DNA of 64,000 nt from Streptomyces sp. AC512_CC834. GTDB taxonomy: Bacteria > Actinomycetota > Actinomycetes > Streptomycetales > Streptomycetaceae. The stretch is from assembly GCF_019049325.1 (NCBI RefSeq), contig NZ_JAGMUO010000117.1:14575-78574 (forward strand), given 5' to 3'. Every line of letters begins with the position of its first letter. Position 1 is the stretch's first letter. The notes beneath the pieces were generated by a model, which ran no database searches, was not told the origin of the DNA, and saw nothing but the letters and a program-made list of their open reading frames with translations. Of this stretch, positions 40,922 to 49,022 are shown piece after piece. Both the position numbers and the translations under genes were made by a program.

Positions 40922-43267
40922 TTACCTGCCCGCTGGACGGACCTCGAGCGTGATCGTCGAGCCGTTTCTGGCCTCCTTGAGGATCTTGATCTTCGTGTTG
41001 GTGTCAGTGATCTTGACGCCGCCGGTGGGGTTCGCCGGGTCCCAGTAGTCGTTCTTGCGGTCGTTGAAGACCGAGACGCCCTTCGAGCCCGGGATGTACT
41101 TCGCGACGTCCGCCTTGTGCAGCGTCATGCCGTCCGTGCGGTAGCGGCTGAACGGCGCGTCGTACGACTGGACGCGGTTGCGCATCAGCGTGCCGTCCTT
41201 CCACTTCAGCGCGGTCGGGTGCGAGTCGATCGGCAGGATCAGGCCGGTGCCCGGGTGCTGACTGGTGTTGTTGTCCGTCTGGGAGGTGTCCCACTTCCAG
41301 ATCAGCAGGCCGTTCTGGTAGTTGTAGTGCTCGACCCAGTTCGGGCGCGACGTGAAGCCGAAGTTGTACGGACCGGTCTTCAGCGTCGTGTCGTACGACA
41401 CGTACTGCCGGTTCTCGGCGACGTAGTACTGCGCGTACTCCTTGGTGAAGGACGCGCCCTTGCGGGTGAAGCCCTTCGCCGTCCACGCGTCGTCCGCGGT
41501 CTCCGCGTTGTCGGAGAAGAGCGTCTCGCCGTCGGCCGTCACCGCGATCTCGTCGGCGGCGAAGCCCTTCATCGCCAGGCCGCCGTCGGTCTGGTAGCGG
41601 AAGCGCAGGTCGATCTTCTTGCCGGCGTAGGCGTCCAGCGGGTAGACCAGCTTGCCGTAGGCGTCGACGGTGGCGCTCAGCGCGGGCTTGTCACTGCCGT
41701 CGCGCTGGATCGGCTGCCCGTCGAACGTGCCGTCGATCGCGGTCCAGTTGGCGCCGCCGTCGGTGGACACCTCGGTGTAGAGGAAGTCGTAGTCGGCCTC
41801 GATGTCGTACCAGCCGTCCAGGGTGAGGGAGGCGGACGACTTGCCGGTGAGGTCGACGCTGCGGGTCAGCGTGTTCTTGAGGTCGTTGCCGCTGCCGCTC
41901 CACCACTGGGTCTCGCCCTCGGCCGGCGGGACGATCTCGGTGGTGACCGCCTCCTTCGGCAGCTCGACGACCAGGCCCTGCTTGTGCTTGGTGTTGTACT
42001 CGGCCAGGCCCAGCTTGTGCCAGGAGTTGACGCCCGCCTTGGCGGTGTCGTAGTTCAGCCAGCCGAGCTGGAGCTTGTCCCAGGCGGTCATGTCGCCGGG
42101 AAGGTTGCCGATCTCGTTGCGGCCGGTGCCGAGCCAGGAACCGGACGACATCAGCGTCCAGAAGCCGGTGGAGTTGTCGCCGCCGGCGGTGTCGTAGAGG
42201 TCTGGCAGACCGAGGTCGTGGCCGTACTCGTGCGCGTAGACGCCGAGTCCGCCGTTCTCCGGCTGGATGGTGTAGTCGCCGACCCAGATGCCGGTGTCGC
42301 CGATCTGCGTGCCGCCGAGCTGGTTCCCGTCGGGTCCTGTGGCGCCGGCGTCGGTGCCGAAGGCGTACCAGCGGTGGGCCCAGATCGCGTCCTCGCCCTG
42401 CGCGCCGCCGCCCGCGGACTCGTCCTCACCGGCGTGCACGATCTGGAAGTGGTCGATGTAGCCGTCGGGCTCGTTGAAGTCGCCGTCGCCGTCGAAGTCG
42501 TAGCGGTCCCACTGGTCGTACTGGGCGAGCTGGGACTTGATCTGGGCGCTGGTCCGGCCGGCGGCCTTCTGGTCGGCGACCCAGGCGGTGACGCCGTCCT
42601 GCACCGCGTACCAGGCGCAGTTGTCGGGGTCGCACTTGTTGGAGCCGTAACGGGCCTCGTTGTAGGGCACCTTGACCCAGTCGGAGACCTCGCCGTCGAC
42701 CGAGTAGCGGCCGGAGGACTGCTTCTCGTAGTACGTCTTGACCGAGTGGACGCCCTTGCCGGAACCGAAGTACAGGTCCTGGTAGTGGTCCTGGTCGTAG
42801 TCCTCCTGCCAGGCCGTGGAGTTGTCCGTACTCCGTTTCGGCTTGGCTATCTCGTTGTGCAGCGGGCCGGCGTCGCCGCCGTAGCGGCTGTCGACCTTGT
42901 CGCCGAACTCGACCAGGATGGTGAAGATCTTGTCGGTCTTCTCCCGGCCCAGTTCTACGTACTTGCTGTCGCCCTTCCTGCTCTTGAGCTCGACGACTTT
43001 GGAGCCGTCCTTCTTCTTCACCGAGGCATCGCCGGATATGACCTGCTTCAGGGCTTCCTCGCGCTGGGCTGCCTGAGTGTCGCTCAGGGGGCCCTTGAGG
43101 TTGTGGGCGCGCGACTCCTTGGCCGGGCTCGGGTCGTGACGGTTCACGGCCTCCGGCCGGGCCGGCGAATCCGCCTGCGCCACGCCGGCCGCCGACATCG
43201 TTGCGGTGGCGGCCGCCAGTGCGACGGTGGTCGCCGCGGTTCTGAACGTCCAGGATCTTCTGGCCAC
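40922..43267 (-). CDS. Secreted immune-inhibitor-A-type metalloprotease (peptidase M6)
   Basis: This 781-residue secreted protein begins at GTG, with GGAGGAACTCAA directly upstream. The longer frame to 43342 has no such site and would precede the signal peptide. The signal peptide (basic RRSWTFR, hydrophobic core, cleavage near VAQADS) is followed by a propeptide. The catalytic domain has zinc motif HEYGHDLGLPD (about 350). A MAM-like/jelly-roll region with DGWYDIEADYDFLYTEV and a C-terminal domain ending in a basic strand follow. M6 proteases degrade extracellular proteins. The gene is flanked by a clear terminator and a large 5' region. Confidence 0.93.
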   Translation of the reverse strand: MARRSWTFRTAATTVALAAATATMSAAGVAQADSPARPEAVNRHDPSPAKESRAHNLKGPLSDTQAAQREEALKQVISGDASVKKKDGSKVVELKSRKGDSKYVELGREKTDKIFTILVEFGDKVDSRYGGDAGPLHNEIAKPKRSTDNSTAWQEDYDQDHYQDLYFGSGKGVHSVKTYYEKQSSGRYSVDGEVSDWVKVPYNEARYGSNKCDPDNCAWYAVQDGVTAWVADQKAAGRTSAQIKSQLAQYDQWDRYDFDGDGDFNEPDGYIDHFQIVHAGEDESAGGGAQGEDAIWAHRWYAFGTDAGATGPDGNQLGGTQIGDTGIWVGDYTIQPENGGLGVYAHEYGHDLGLPDLYDTAGGDNSTGFWTLMSSGSWLGTGRNEIGNLPGDMTAWDKLQLGWLNYDTAKAGVNSWHKLGLAEYNTKHKQGLVVELPKEAVTTEIVPPAEGETQWWSGSGNDLKNTLTRSVDLTGKSSASLTLDGWYDIEADYDFLYTEVSTDGGANWTAIDGTFDGQPIQRDGSDKPALSATVDAYGKLVYPLDAYAGKKIDLRFRYQTDGGLAMKGFAADEIAVTADGETLFSDNAETADDAWTAKGFTRKGASFTKEYAQYYVAENRQYVSYDTTLKTGPYNFGFTSRPNWVEHYNYQNGLLIWKWDTSQTDNNTSQHPGTGLILPIDSHPTALKWKDGTLMRNRVQSYDAPFSRYRTDGMTLHKADVAKYIPGSKGVSVFNDRKNDYWDPANPTGGVKITDTNTKIKILKEARNGSTITLEVRPAGR

Positions 43268-43700
43268 TTGAGTTCCTCCCCCGCGTTCACGCGCGCGGAT
43301 GGAGGGACAGGGACAGAGCGAAGTCCGCGCACACGTGTTCAACGCGTGTAGTCAAGTGACGACATTTGACTAGAGGTTCCCCAGAAAAGACAGACCTTGA
43401 CTTGAGCAGAACAAGTGCACTATGCGGAGCCGCGGTTCGCTTTGCGGACGCCGAATCGTGACCGTCCTGACGTCCGACCTGACGTCCGTACTCACGTCCG
43501 ACGGGCGCGCGGGACCGTCCACTTCGCGGACGTCGTGAATCCGTGCGCCCCCCGTGCATCGGCCATGCCGGTTAGGTCACGCTTACTGCTGGTTCCACTC
43601 GGGCACACAGCGGGTTAGAGTCGCTTGGCGGAACGCCCGGAAGCCGGCGGAAAGCCAGGCCGACAGCCCGTCTCACCCCAGATTGTCTTCCGAGGACACG
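43268..43700. promoter_or_regulatory. 433-bp divergent regulatory region upstream of the M6 protease
   Basis: There is no gene here. An imperfect inverted repeat, AGTCAAGTG-ACGA-CATTTGACT (43350-43371), lies about 85 bases upstream of the protease start and looks like a regulator site. Further out, three 12-base tandem units occupy 43468-43503 (TGACGTCCGACC, TGACGTCCGTAC, TCACGTCCGACG), again operator-like. On the plus strand TAGAGT (about 43615-43620) could be a -10 for the small membrane protein gene at 43701. Confidence 0.45.
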
Positions 43701-44000
43701 ATGGCCATGCCCCGTCCGACTGCCGCACAGTTCGCCTACGGTTCGTTCACCGTGATCTTCTCGACGCTCGCCATGCTGCTGCTGTCGCGGACGAGTTCGG
43801 GTCCTGGAGTCGCTCTCATCGCCGTCGCGGCCCTCGGCCTCGGGCTGTTGGTCGCCATGACCGTCCCGGTGCCCAGGTCGCGCGCGGTGACCGCCGTGCC
43901 GGCCCACAGGCCCGCCGCGGGCCGGGAGCCGGTATCGGCGGCGACCCGGATCTCCGCGGGCGCGAGCGCGGGCGAGTCGGCGCGCGGACGGGCCGCCTGA
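43701..44000 (+). CDS. Small membrane protein of unknown function
   Basis: This 99-residue protein has two membrane segments (about 10-28 and 33-55), then a basic, Ala/Arg/Gly-rich C-terminal tail. GAGGACACG precedes the ATG. It converges on the RDD gene with 19 bases between. I do not recognise the family. It could be a small regulator or structural membrane protein. Confidence 0.7.
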   Translation: MAMPRPTAAQFAYGSFTVIFSTLAMLLLSRTSSGPGVALIAVAALGLGLLVAMTVPVPRSRAVTAVPAHRPAAGREPVSAATRISAGASAGESARGRAA

Positions 44001-44019
44001 GGCCGAGGAGGAGGCCGTG

Positions 44020-44697
44020 TCAGCGGGTGCTGACCACGACCGTCTTGGCCGCCTTGTCGTGCAGGCCCTGCTTGTAGGGCCGGTCGAAGAAGCTCCAGCC
44101 ACCCGCGATGATCGTCCATACGCAGGCGCAGCAGAACGCGAACGGGATCCACAGCACCAGGGCGCGGATCAGTGACGTCTGCCCCGAGGGCGTCGCTCCG
44201 TTGTCCAGGTTGGCCACGCGCAGCCCGAGCCACTTCTTGCCGAGGGTCTGGCCGTTCCTCGTGATCATGTACGTGTCGTAGCCGATGTAGAGCAGGGCGG
44301 CGATCAGGGACTGCCAGAAGGACTTGCCGAAGGAGACGTCGTCGTCGTCCACCTGGTACTCCTGGACGTCGAAGGCCCAGCTCAGCAGCCAGACCACGAG
44401 GCCCACGAGAATCATGTCGACGATCCGCGCGAGCGTACGCCGGCCACTGTCGGCGAGCGGGGGCATCCCGGCCAGCGGATCGGTGGGGTAGGAGCCGCCG
44501 CCGTACGGATCACCGCCGTAGGGCCCGCCACCGCCCGGGGGCGGGGGCGGGGACGGGGACGGGTTGTCGTACGGCGAGCCCGTGCCGCCCTCGCCGGGGC
44601 CCGGGTCGGGGCCCGGCCCGGGGGACTGGGGACGCTTCCTGAACGGGTCGTCTTCCGGCGGCTGCCCGCCGGATCCGGGGGGCGGTTCGCTGCTCAT
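44020..44697 (-). CDS. RDD-domain membrane protein, proline-rich N-terminus
   Basis: This 225-residue protein begins with about 85 residues of Pro/Gly/Ser-rich sequence. It continues as an RDD domain of three or four membrane helices: GRRTLARIVDMILVGLVVW with the Arg-Asp, the signature GQTLGKKWLGLRV, and a final helix with RPYKQGLHDKAAKTVVV. RDD proteins in other bacteria include ion exchangers, but Streptomyces versions are uncharacterised. Its neighbour 45003-46733 is a longer paralogue with the same C-terminal signature. Confidence 0.88.
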   Translation of the reverse strand: MSSEPPPGSGGQPPEDDPFRKRPQSPGPGPDPGPGEGGTGSPYDNPSPSPPPPPGGGGPYGGDPYGGGSYPTDPLAGMPPLADSGRRTLARIVDMILVGLVVWLLSWAFDVQEYQVDDDDVSFGKSFWQSLIAALLYIGYDTYMITRNGQTLGKKWLGLRVANLDNGATPSGQTSLIRALVLWIPFAFCCACVWTIIAGGWSFFDRPYKQGLHDKAAKTVVVSTR

Positions 44698-45002
44698 GTC
44701 CCGAGTCGACCCCGGGCTCTTTTACGGCGCATCCGGCGAGCGGCCGTTCGGAGTACGGGGGCGTGCCTTGCCTTGCCGTCGACGCCGTCGGGGGAGGTGG
44801 GCCGAGGGTGCGTCGGCGGGTGCGGGTGCGTGGGGGCTGGTCGCGCGCACGCGGCGGAGCCGCATATTCAGCACAGCCCCGCGCCCCTTGAGGCGCGTGC
44901 AGTGGACGCGCCCCCAAAGGGGCGCGGGGAACGGCGCGAGCAACCACAACGCACCCGCAGCCGACCGCGAGACGCACGCCCCCCTCGGCCCCACCCGCCA
45001 AG
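44698..45002. repeat. 305-bp intergenic region carrying a common Streptomyces intergenic hairpin element
   Basis: CCCCGCGCCCCTT (44877-44889) and AAGGGGCGCGGGG (44917-44929) are exact complements. The following AACGGCGCGAGCAACC completes a motif that I know from many Streptomyces intergenic regions. It may terminate the upstream RDD gene (45003-46733). No coding gene is visible in the rest of the gap. Confidence 0.6.
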
Positions 45003-46733
45003 CTAGCCCGCGACAAACGTGCGGGCCGCCTTGTCGTGCCAGCACTGGTGCCACGGGCGGTCGAACAGGCACCACGCGACGCCGACCACTCCCACGGCCA
45101 GGAGGCCCGGGACGCTGTAGACCAGCCAGCGGCGCAGGGCCGAGCTGAACGACGGCGGCTCGTGGGCCTCGATGTCCCGTACCTCCAGGCCGAGCAGCCT
45201 CTTGCCCAGCGTGCGGCCCCACTTGGCGGTCGGCAGCGCCTCGTAGACGACGCCGAAGAGCAGCAGGACGGCGAGCACGATCCCCAGATACGTGGAGGTC
45301 GTGCCGTCCAGCAGCCACACCGTGACCGTCTCGCCGGAGAGCTTCGCCTGGTCGATCTTGTCGTTGACGTGGTCGGCGGCCTTGACCCCGAGGGGTACGG
45401 CGGCCACGCCGGTGACGCCCGCGAGGACGACGGTGTCGATCAGCCGGGCGGCCAGCCGCTTGCCGAGACCGGCGGGCCGGGCGGCCGCCTGACGCCTGGC
45501 GGCGGCCTGGAACACGTCGTCGACCGGCGGCTTCCACGGCGCGACGGGCTGCTCGTCCGCGCCGGCGAGCCGGTGCACCTGCTGCGCCCAGGAGGACTGA
45601 CCGCCGCCGGGACCGGCCGCCGCGACCGGCGCGGAGGCGTCGGGCTGCGACGCAGGCACCGGGGCCGGGGCCTGCCCCTGGTGCGGAACCCCGGGGGCGG
45701 CGGGGGCCGTCGGAGGCTGCGCGCCGACGGCCCGGTCGGCGGCCGCCTTGCCGGCACCGAAGCCGGGGCCGGGGCCTGAGCCGGAGCCGCCGGGCTGCGT
45801 GCCCGCACGCGGGGTGACGGCGCGGAAGGTCATGGTGCCCTCGTCCTCCGCGGCGGGGGCGCTCTGCGGGCCCGCCGTCGGGCGACGGAAGACGAAGGTG
45901 TTGCCGGCCTGGGCCTCCGCCTCGCCGGAAGTCGCGGCGCCGGAGGCGGCGTCGTCCTGCGCGGGCCTGCCGCCGCCAGCCGAACCCGCAGGGCCCGCCG
46001 AGTCGGCAGACGCAGCGCCTGCGGGCACGCCGGGGTGCCGCCCCGGGCCACGCCCATCCTGCACGGGCCCGCCACCACCAGCCGAACCCGCGGCACCCGC
46101 CGAGCCCGCAGGACCCGCCGAGGCCGCCGAGCCCGCCGAGTCGGCAGACGCGGCGCGCGCGGATCCGCCGGGGTTCCGCCCGTCCTGCGCAGGCCTGCCA
46201 CCGCCCGCAGGGCCCGCAGGGCCTGCCGGGCCGCCGGGGGCACGTCCCTCCCCCGCCGTACTGGCCCCCGTACCGGGCCCGGCGATCCCCGCACGCGGGT
46301 CGCCGCCCGGCGCCGTGCCGGGGTCGGGTGGGGCGGTCGGTCCCGGCTGCCGGGCGTGCGGGATCCTCGGGTCCGTGCCCTGCGCCGTGCCCGGCCAGGC
46401 GACGCGCTGCTCCGGGGTGCCGGGGTGGCCCGGCTGGTGGGAGCGGTCGGCGCCCCAGGCCGTGGCGGGCTCCGGACGGCTGCCGTGCTGGGACGCGGCT
46501 CCGGGCGGCTCCCCGACCGGGTCCTCGTCGAAGAAGTGCGGGCCGGTCTCCTCGACGGAGGGCCGCGCGCCGGGCGGAGGCGCGAGCGGCTCGCCGTCCT
46601 CGGGGGCGGGGCGGCTCGTGCCCGCCACCCAGGAGGCGCCGTTCCAGTACCGGACGTATCCAGGAATGGACGGGTCCGGGTAATACCCTTCGCGGGGCCT
46701 GTCGTCGCCGGGGGCCGGGGTTGGGGCGCTCAT
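45003..46733 (-). CDS. DUF2510 and RDD-domain membrane protein with long low-complexity linker
   Basis: This is a 576-residue protein. The N-terminus EGYYPDPSIPGYVRYWNGASWV is a DUF2510 motif (about 15-36). Residues 50-380 are Pro/Ala/Gly-rich, with several imperfect copies of a GPAG-SAG-GGGRPAQDGR unit. An RDD domain follows (about 420-576), with LGKRLAARLIDTVVLAG, GRTLGKRLLGLEVRDI and a C-terminal HQCWHDKAARTFVAG. The repeat tract is translated in frame throughout and not a frameshift product. The duplicated RDD ends suggest an old tandem duplication. Its function is unknown. Confidence 0.85.
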   Translation of the reverse strand: MSAPTPAPGDDRPREGYYPDPSIPGYVRYWNGASWVAGTSRPAPEDGEPLAPPPGARPSVEETGPHFFDEDPVGEPPGAASQHGSRPEPATAWGADRSHQPGHPGTPEQRVAWPGTAQGTDPRIPHARQPGPTAPPDPGTAPGGDPRAGIAGPGTGASTAGEGRAPGGPAGPAGPAGGGRPAQDGRNPGGSARAASADSAGSAASAGPAGSAGAAGSAGGGGPVQDGRGPGRHPGVPAGAASADSAGPAGSAGGGRPAQDDAASGAATSGEAEAQAGNTFVFRRPTAGPQSAPAAEDEGTMTFRAVTPRAGTQPGGSGSGPGPGFGAGKAAADRAVGAQPPTAPAAPGVPHQGQAPAPVPASQPDASAPVAAAGPGGGQSSWAQQVHRLAGADEQPVAPWKPPVDDVFQAAARRQAAARPAGLGKRLAARLIDTVVLAGVTGVAAVPLGVKAADHVNDKIDQAKLSGETVTVWLLDGTTSTYLGIVLAVLLLFGVVYEALPTAKWGRTLGKRLLGLEVRDIEAHEPPSFSSALRRWLVYSVPGLLAVGVVGVAWCLFDRPWHQCWHDKAARTFVAG

Positions 46734-46967
46734 GTCCGTCGTCCCGTATCTGCTCGGGGGTTGATAGGGGGGCCTCAACATCTATCAGACGGGCGCAATC
46801 CGCACCGCCGGTCCCGCCGGACCCGCCCCTTTCCGGGCAACCTCGTGCACAGACCTTCACACCCGGGGGCGCCCGGGACAGAGGTGGTGCGAAAAAAGTT
46901 CCGCGAACCCGCGTAATGCTCCCGCCCCGGTGCGCTCTCTCTCGTGCGGGCCCGCTCCGGCCGGCCC

Positions 46968-46981
46968 GTACGGATCCGTAC
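46968..46981. promoter_or_regulatory. 14-bp palindrome upstream of the SsgA-like gene
   Basis: GTACGGATCCGTAC is a perfect palindrome 50 bases upstream of the ssgG-like ATG. It could be a regulator site. The rest of the 297-base gap between the divergent genes shows no gene and is rich in GAGA-type purine repeats just before the start. Confidence 0.35.
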
Positions 46982-47030
46982 GAGACACGAGATCCGGGAC
47001 ACGAGAGACGAGCGAGAGAGGGACCCCGCC

Positions 47031-47462
47031 ATGCACCCCGACCACCCCACCGCCCCCACCGTCGTGGAACGCGAACTGGAGCTGAGGCTCATCCTGTCGC
47101 CCGAGCGCGGCATCCCGGTGCCGGCCCGGCTCGGCTACCACACCGACGACCCCTACGCCGTCCACATCACCTTCCACATCGACTCCGGCCTCCCGGTGCA
47201 CTGGACGTTCGCCCGCGACCTCCTGGTGGAGGGCGTCTTCCGGCCGTCCGGGCACGGCGACGTGCGGGTGTGGCCGTCGAAGGCGGAGGGCCGCAGCGTC
47301 GTACTGATCGCGCTGAGCAGCCCGGACGGCGACGCCCTCCTGGAGGCGCCCACCCCCCAGGTGTCGGCCTGGCTGGAGCGGACCCTGCGGACGGTGCCGC
47401 CGGGGACGGAGGGCGGGCAGCTCGGCATCGACGACGGGCTGGCCGAGCTGCTCGCAAGGTGA
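47031..47462 (+). CDS. ssgG: SsgA-like protein (SALP), SsgG-type
   Basis: This 143-residue SsgA/SsgB-family protein carries LELRLILSPERGIPVPARLGY and YHTDDPYAVHITFHIDSG, with the W of HWTFARDLLVEGV, as in all SALPs. These proteins are confined to sporulating actinomycetes and steer septum and cell-wall remodelling. SsgG in S. coelicolor affects septum localisation. The assignment to SsgG rests on resemblance and my memory of the neighbourhood (RDD and glycolate-oxidase genes), not on a search. GAGAGAGGGACC precedes the ATG. Confidence 0.82.
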   Translation: MHPDHPTAPTVVERELELRLILSPERGIPVPARLGYHTDDPYAVHITFHIDSGLPVHWTFARDLLVEGVFRPSGHGDVRVWPSKAEGRSVVLIALSSPDGDALLEAPTPQVSAWLERTLRTVPPGTEGGQLGIDDGLAELLAR

Positions 47463-47488
47463 GGGGCGGGCGGCCGGGGCCTGTCCGG

Positions 47489-48925
47489 TCAGAAGAGCTT
47501 GCCCGGGTTGAGGAGGCCCAGCGGGTCGAAGACCTGTTTGACGGCCCGCTGCATCTCCAGGCCCACCGGGCCGATCTCCCGCGCCAGCCACTCCTTCTTC
47601 AGTACCCCCACGCCGTGCTCGCCGGTGATGGTGCCGTCGAGCTCCAGGCCGAGGGCCATGATCTCGTCGAAGGACTCGCGGGCCCGCCGGGACTCGTCGG
47701 GGTCCAAGGCGTCGAAGCAGACCGTGGGGTGGGTGTTGCCGTCGCCCGCGTGGGCGCAGACCCCGATGGTGAGGTCGTACTTCACGGCGATGCGCTCGAT
47801 GCCCTCCAGCATGGCGCCGAGCCGGGAGCGGGGCACGCACACGTCGTCGATCATCGTCGTGCCCTTGACCGACTCCAGCGCGGTGAGCGCCAGCCGCCTC
47901 GCCTGGAGGAGGAGTTCGGACTCGGCCGCGTCCTCGGCCGGTACCACCTGCGTGGCGCCCGCGGCCTCGCACAGCGCGCCGACGGCGGCGAGGTCGCCTG
48001 CCGGGTCGGTGGTGTCGAAGGCGGCGAGCAGCAGCGCCTCGGTGGTCTCCGGCAGGCCCATGTGGGCGAGGTCGTTGACCGCCTTGACCGTCGTACGGTC
48101 CATCAGTTCGAGGAGGGACGGGACGTGCCCTCCCTCCATGATCCGGCAGATCGCGTCGCAGGCGGCCGACGCGGAGGCGAACTCGGCGGCCAGCACCAAC
48201 TGCTCGGGCGGCTTGGGGCGCAGCGCGAGGACCGCCCGTACGACGATGCCGAGGGAGCCCTCGGAGCCGACGAAGAGCCGGGTGAGGTCGTACCCGGCGA
48301 CGCCCTTGGCGGTGCGGCGGCCGGTGGACATCAGGCGGCCGTCGGCGAGGACGACGTCCAGGCCGAGGACGTACTCGGCGGTCACCCCGTACTTGACGCA
48401 GCACAGGCCGCCGGAGGCGGTGCCGATGTTGCCGCCGATCGTGCACATCTCCCAGCTTGAGGGGTCCGGCGGGTAGTAGAGGCCGTGCTCGTTCACCGCG
48501 CGGGAGAGCGCGGCGTTGACGACGCCCGGTTCGACGACGGCGACGCGGTCGACCGGGTTGATCTCCAGGATGCGGTCCATCTTCGTCAGGGAGAGGACCA
48601 CGCAGCCGTCGGTGGCGTTGGCCGCGCCGGACAGGCCGGTGCGGGCGCCCTGCGGGACGACGGGGACGCGCAGCTCGGTGGCGGTGCGCATGACGTGCTG
48701 GACGTCCTCCACGGTGCGCGGCAGGACGACGACCGCGGGGGCGCCGGCCGGGCAGAAGCTCGCCATGTCGTTGGCGTAGGAGGCCGTGACGTCGGGGTCG
48801 GTGAGGACGGACCCGGCGGGCAGTCCGGCCACCAGCCGGTCGACGAGGGTGCTGTCGACCGCCGCGGCCGCGCCGGCCTCGGAGGCCGCGTCGTCTTCGT
48901 CGCGAGGCGCTTCGATACGGCTCAT
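47489..48925 (-). CDS. FAD-linked oxidase, GlcD/D-lactate dehydrogenase type
   Basis: This 478-residue flavoprotein has an FAD-binding PCMH domain (VPVVPQGARTGLSGAANAT, then SSWEMCTIGGNIGTASGGL) and a C-terminal FAD-oxidase C domain with GVCAHAGDGNTHPTVCFD and ITGEHGVGVLKKEWL. The latter two are the signature of the 2-hydroxyacid oxidases such as glycolate oxidase GlcD and D-lactate dehydrogenase. The start at 48925 begins the conserved domain at the usual distance. It is followed convergently by the ssgG-like gene. Confidence 0.93.
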   Translation of the reverse strand: MSRIEAPRDEDDAASEAGAAAAVDSTLVDRLVAGLPAGSVLTDPDVTASYANDMASFCPAGAPAVVVLPRTVEDVQHVMRTATELRVPVVPQGARTGLSGAANATDGCVVLSLTKMDRILEINPVDRVAVVEPGVVNAALSRAVNEHGLYYPPDPSSWEMCTIGGNIGTASGGLCCVKYGVTAEYVLGLDVVLADGRLMSTGRRTAKGVAGYDLTRLFVGSEGSLGIVVRAVLALRPKPPEQLVLAAEFASASAACDAICRIMEGGHVPSLLELMDRTTVKAVNDLAHMGLPETTEALLLAAFDTTDPAGDLAAVGALCEAAGATQVVPAEDAAESELLLQARRLALTALESVKGTTMIDDVCVPRSRLGAMLEGIERIAVKYDLTIGVCAHAGDGNTHPTVCFDALDPDESRRARESFDEIMALGLELDGTITGEHGVGVLKKEWLAREIGPVGLEMQRAVKQVFDPLGLLNPGKLF

Positions 48926-49022
48926 GATCACAGGTTCGCACCCGGGGCCATCGGTGTGAACCCCGTCGACGGCACCCGCCGCCTGCCCGGTGCGATCGTC
49001 GTATTGACGCACAGTGAGCGCC

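Noticed and set aside
43468..43503. Three 12-bp repeats as a mini-CRISPR
   Set aside because: Units are contiguous without spacers, and no cas genes are present.
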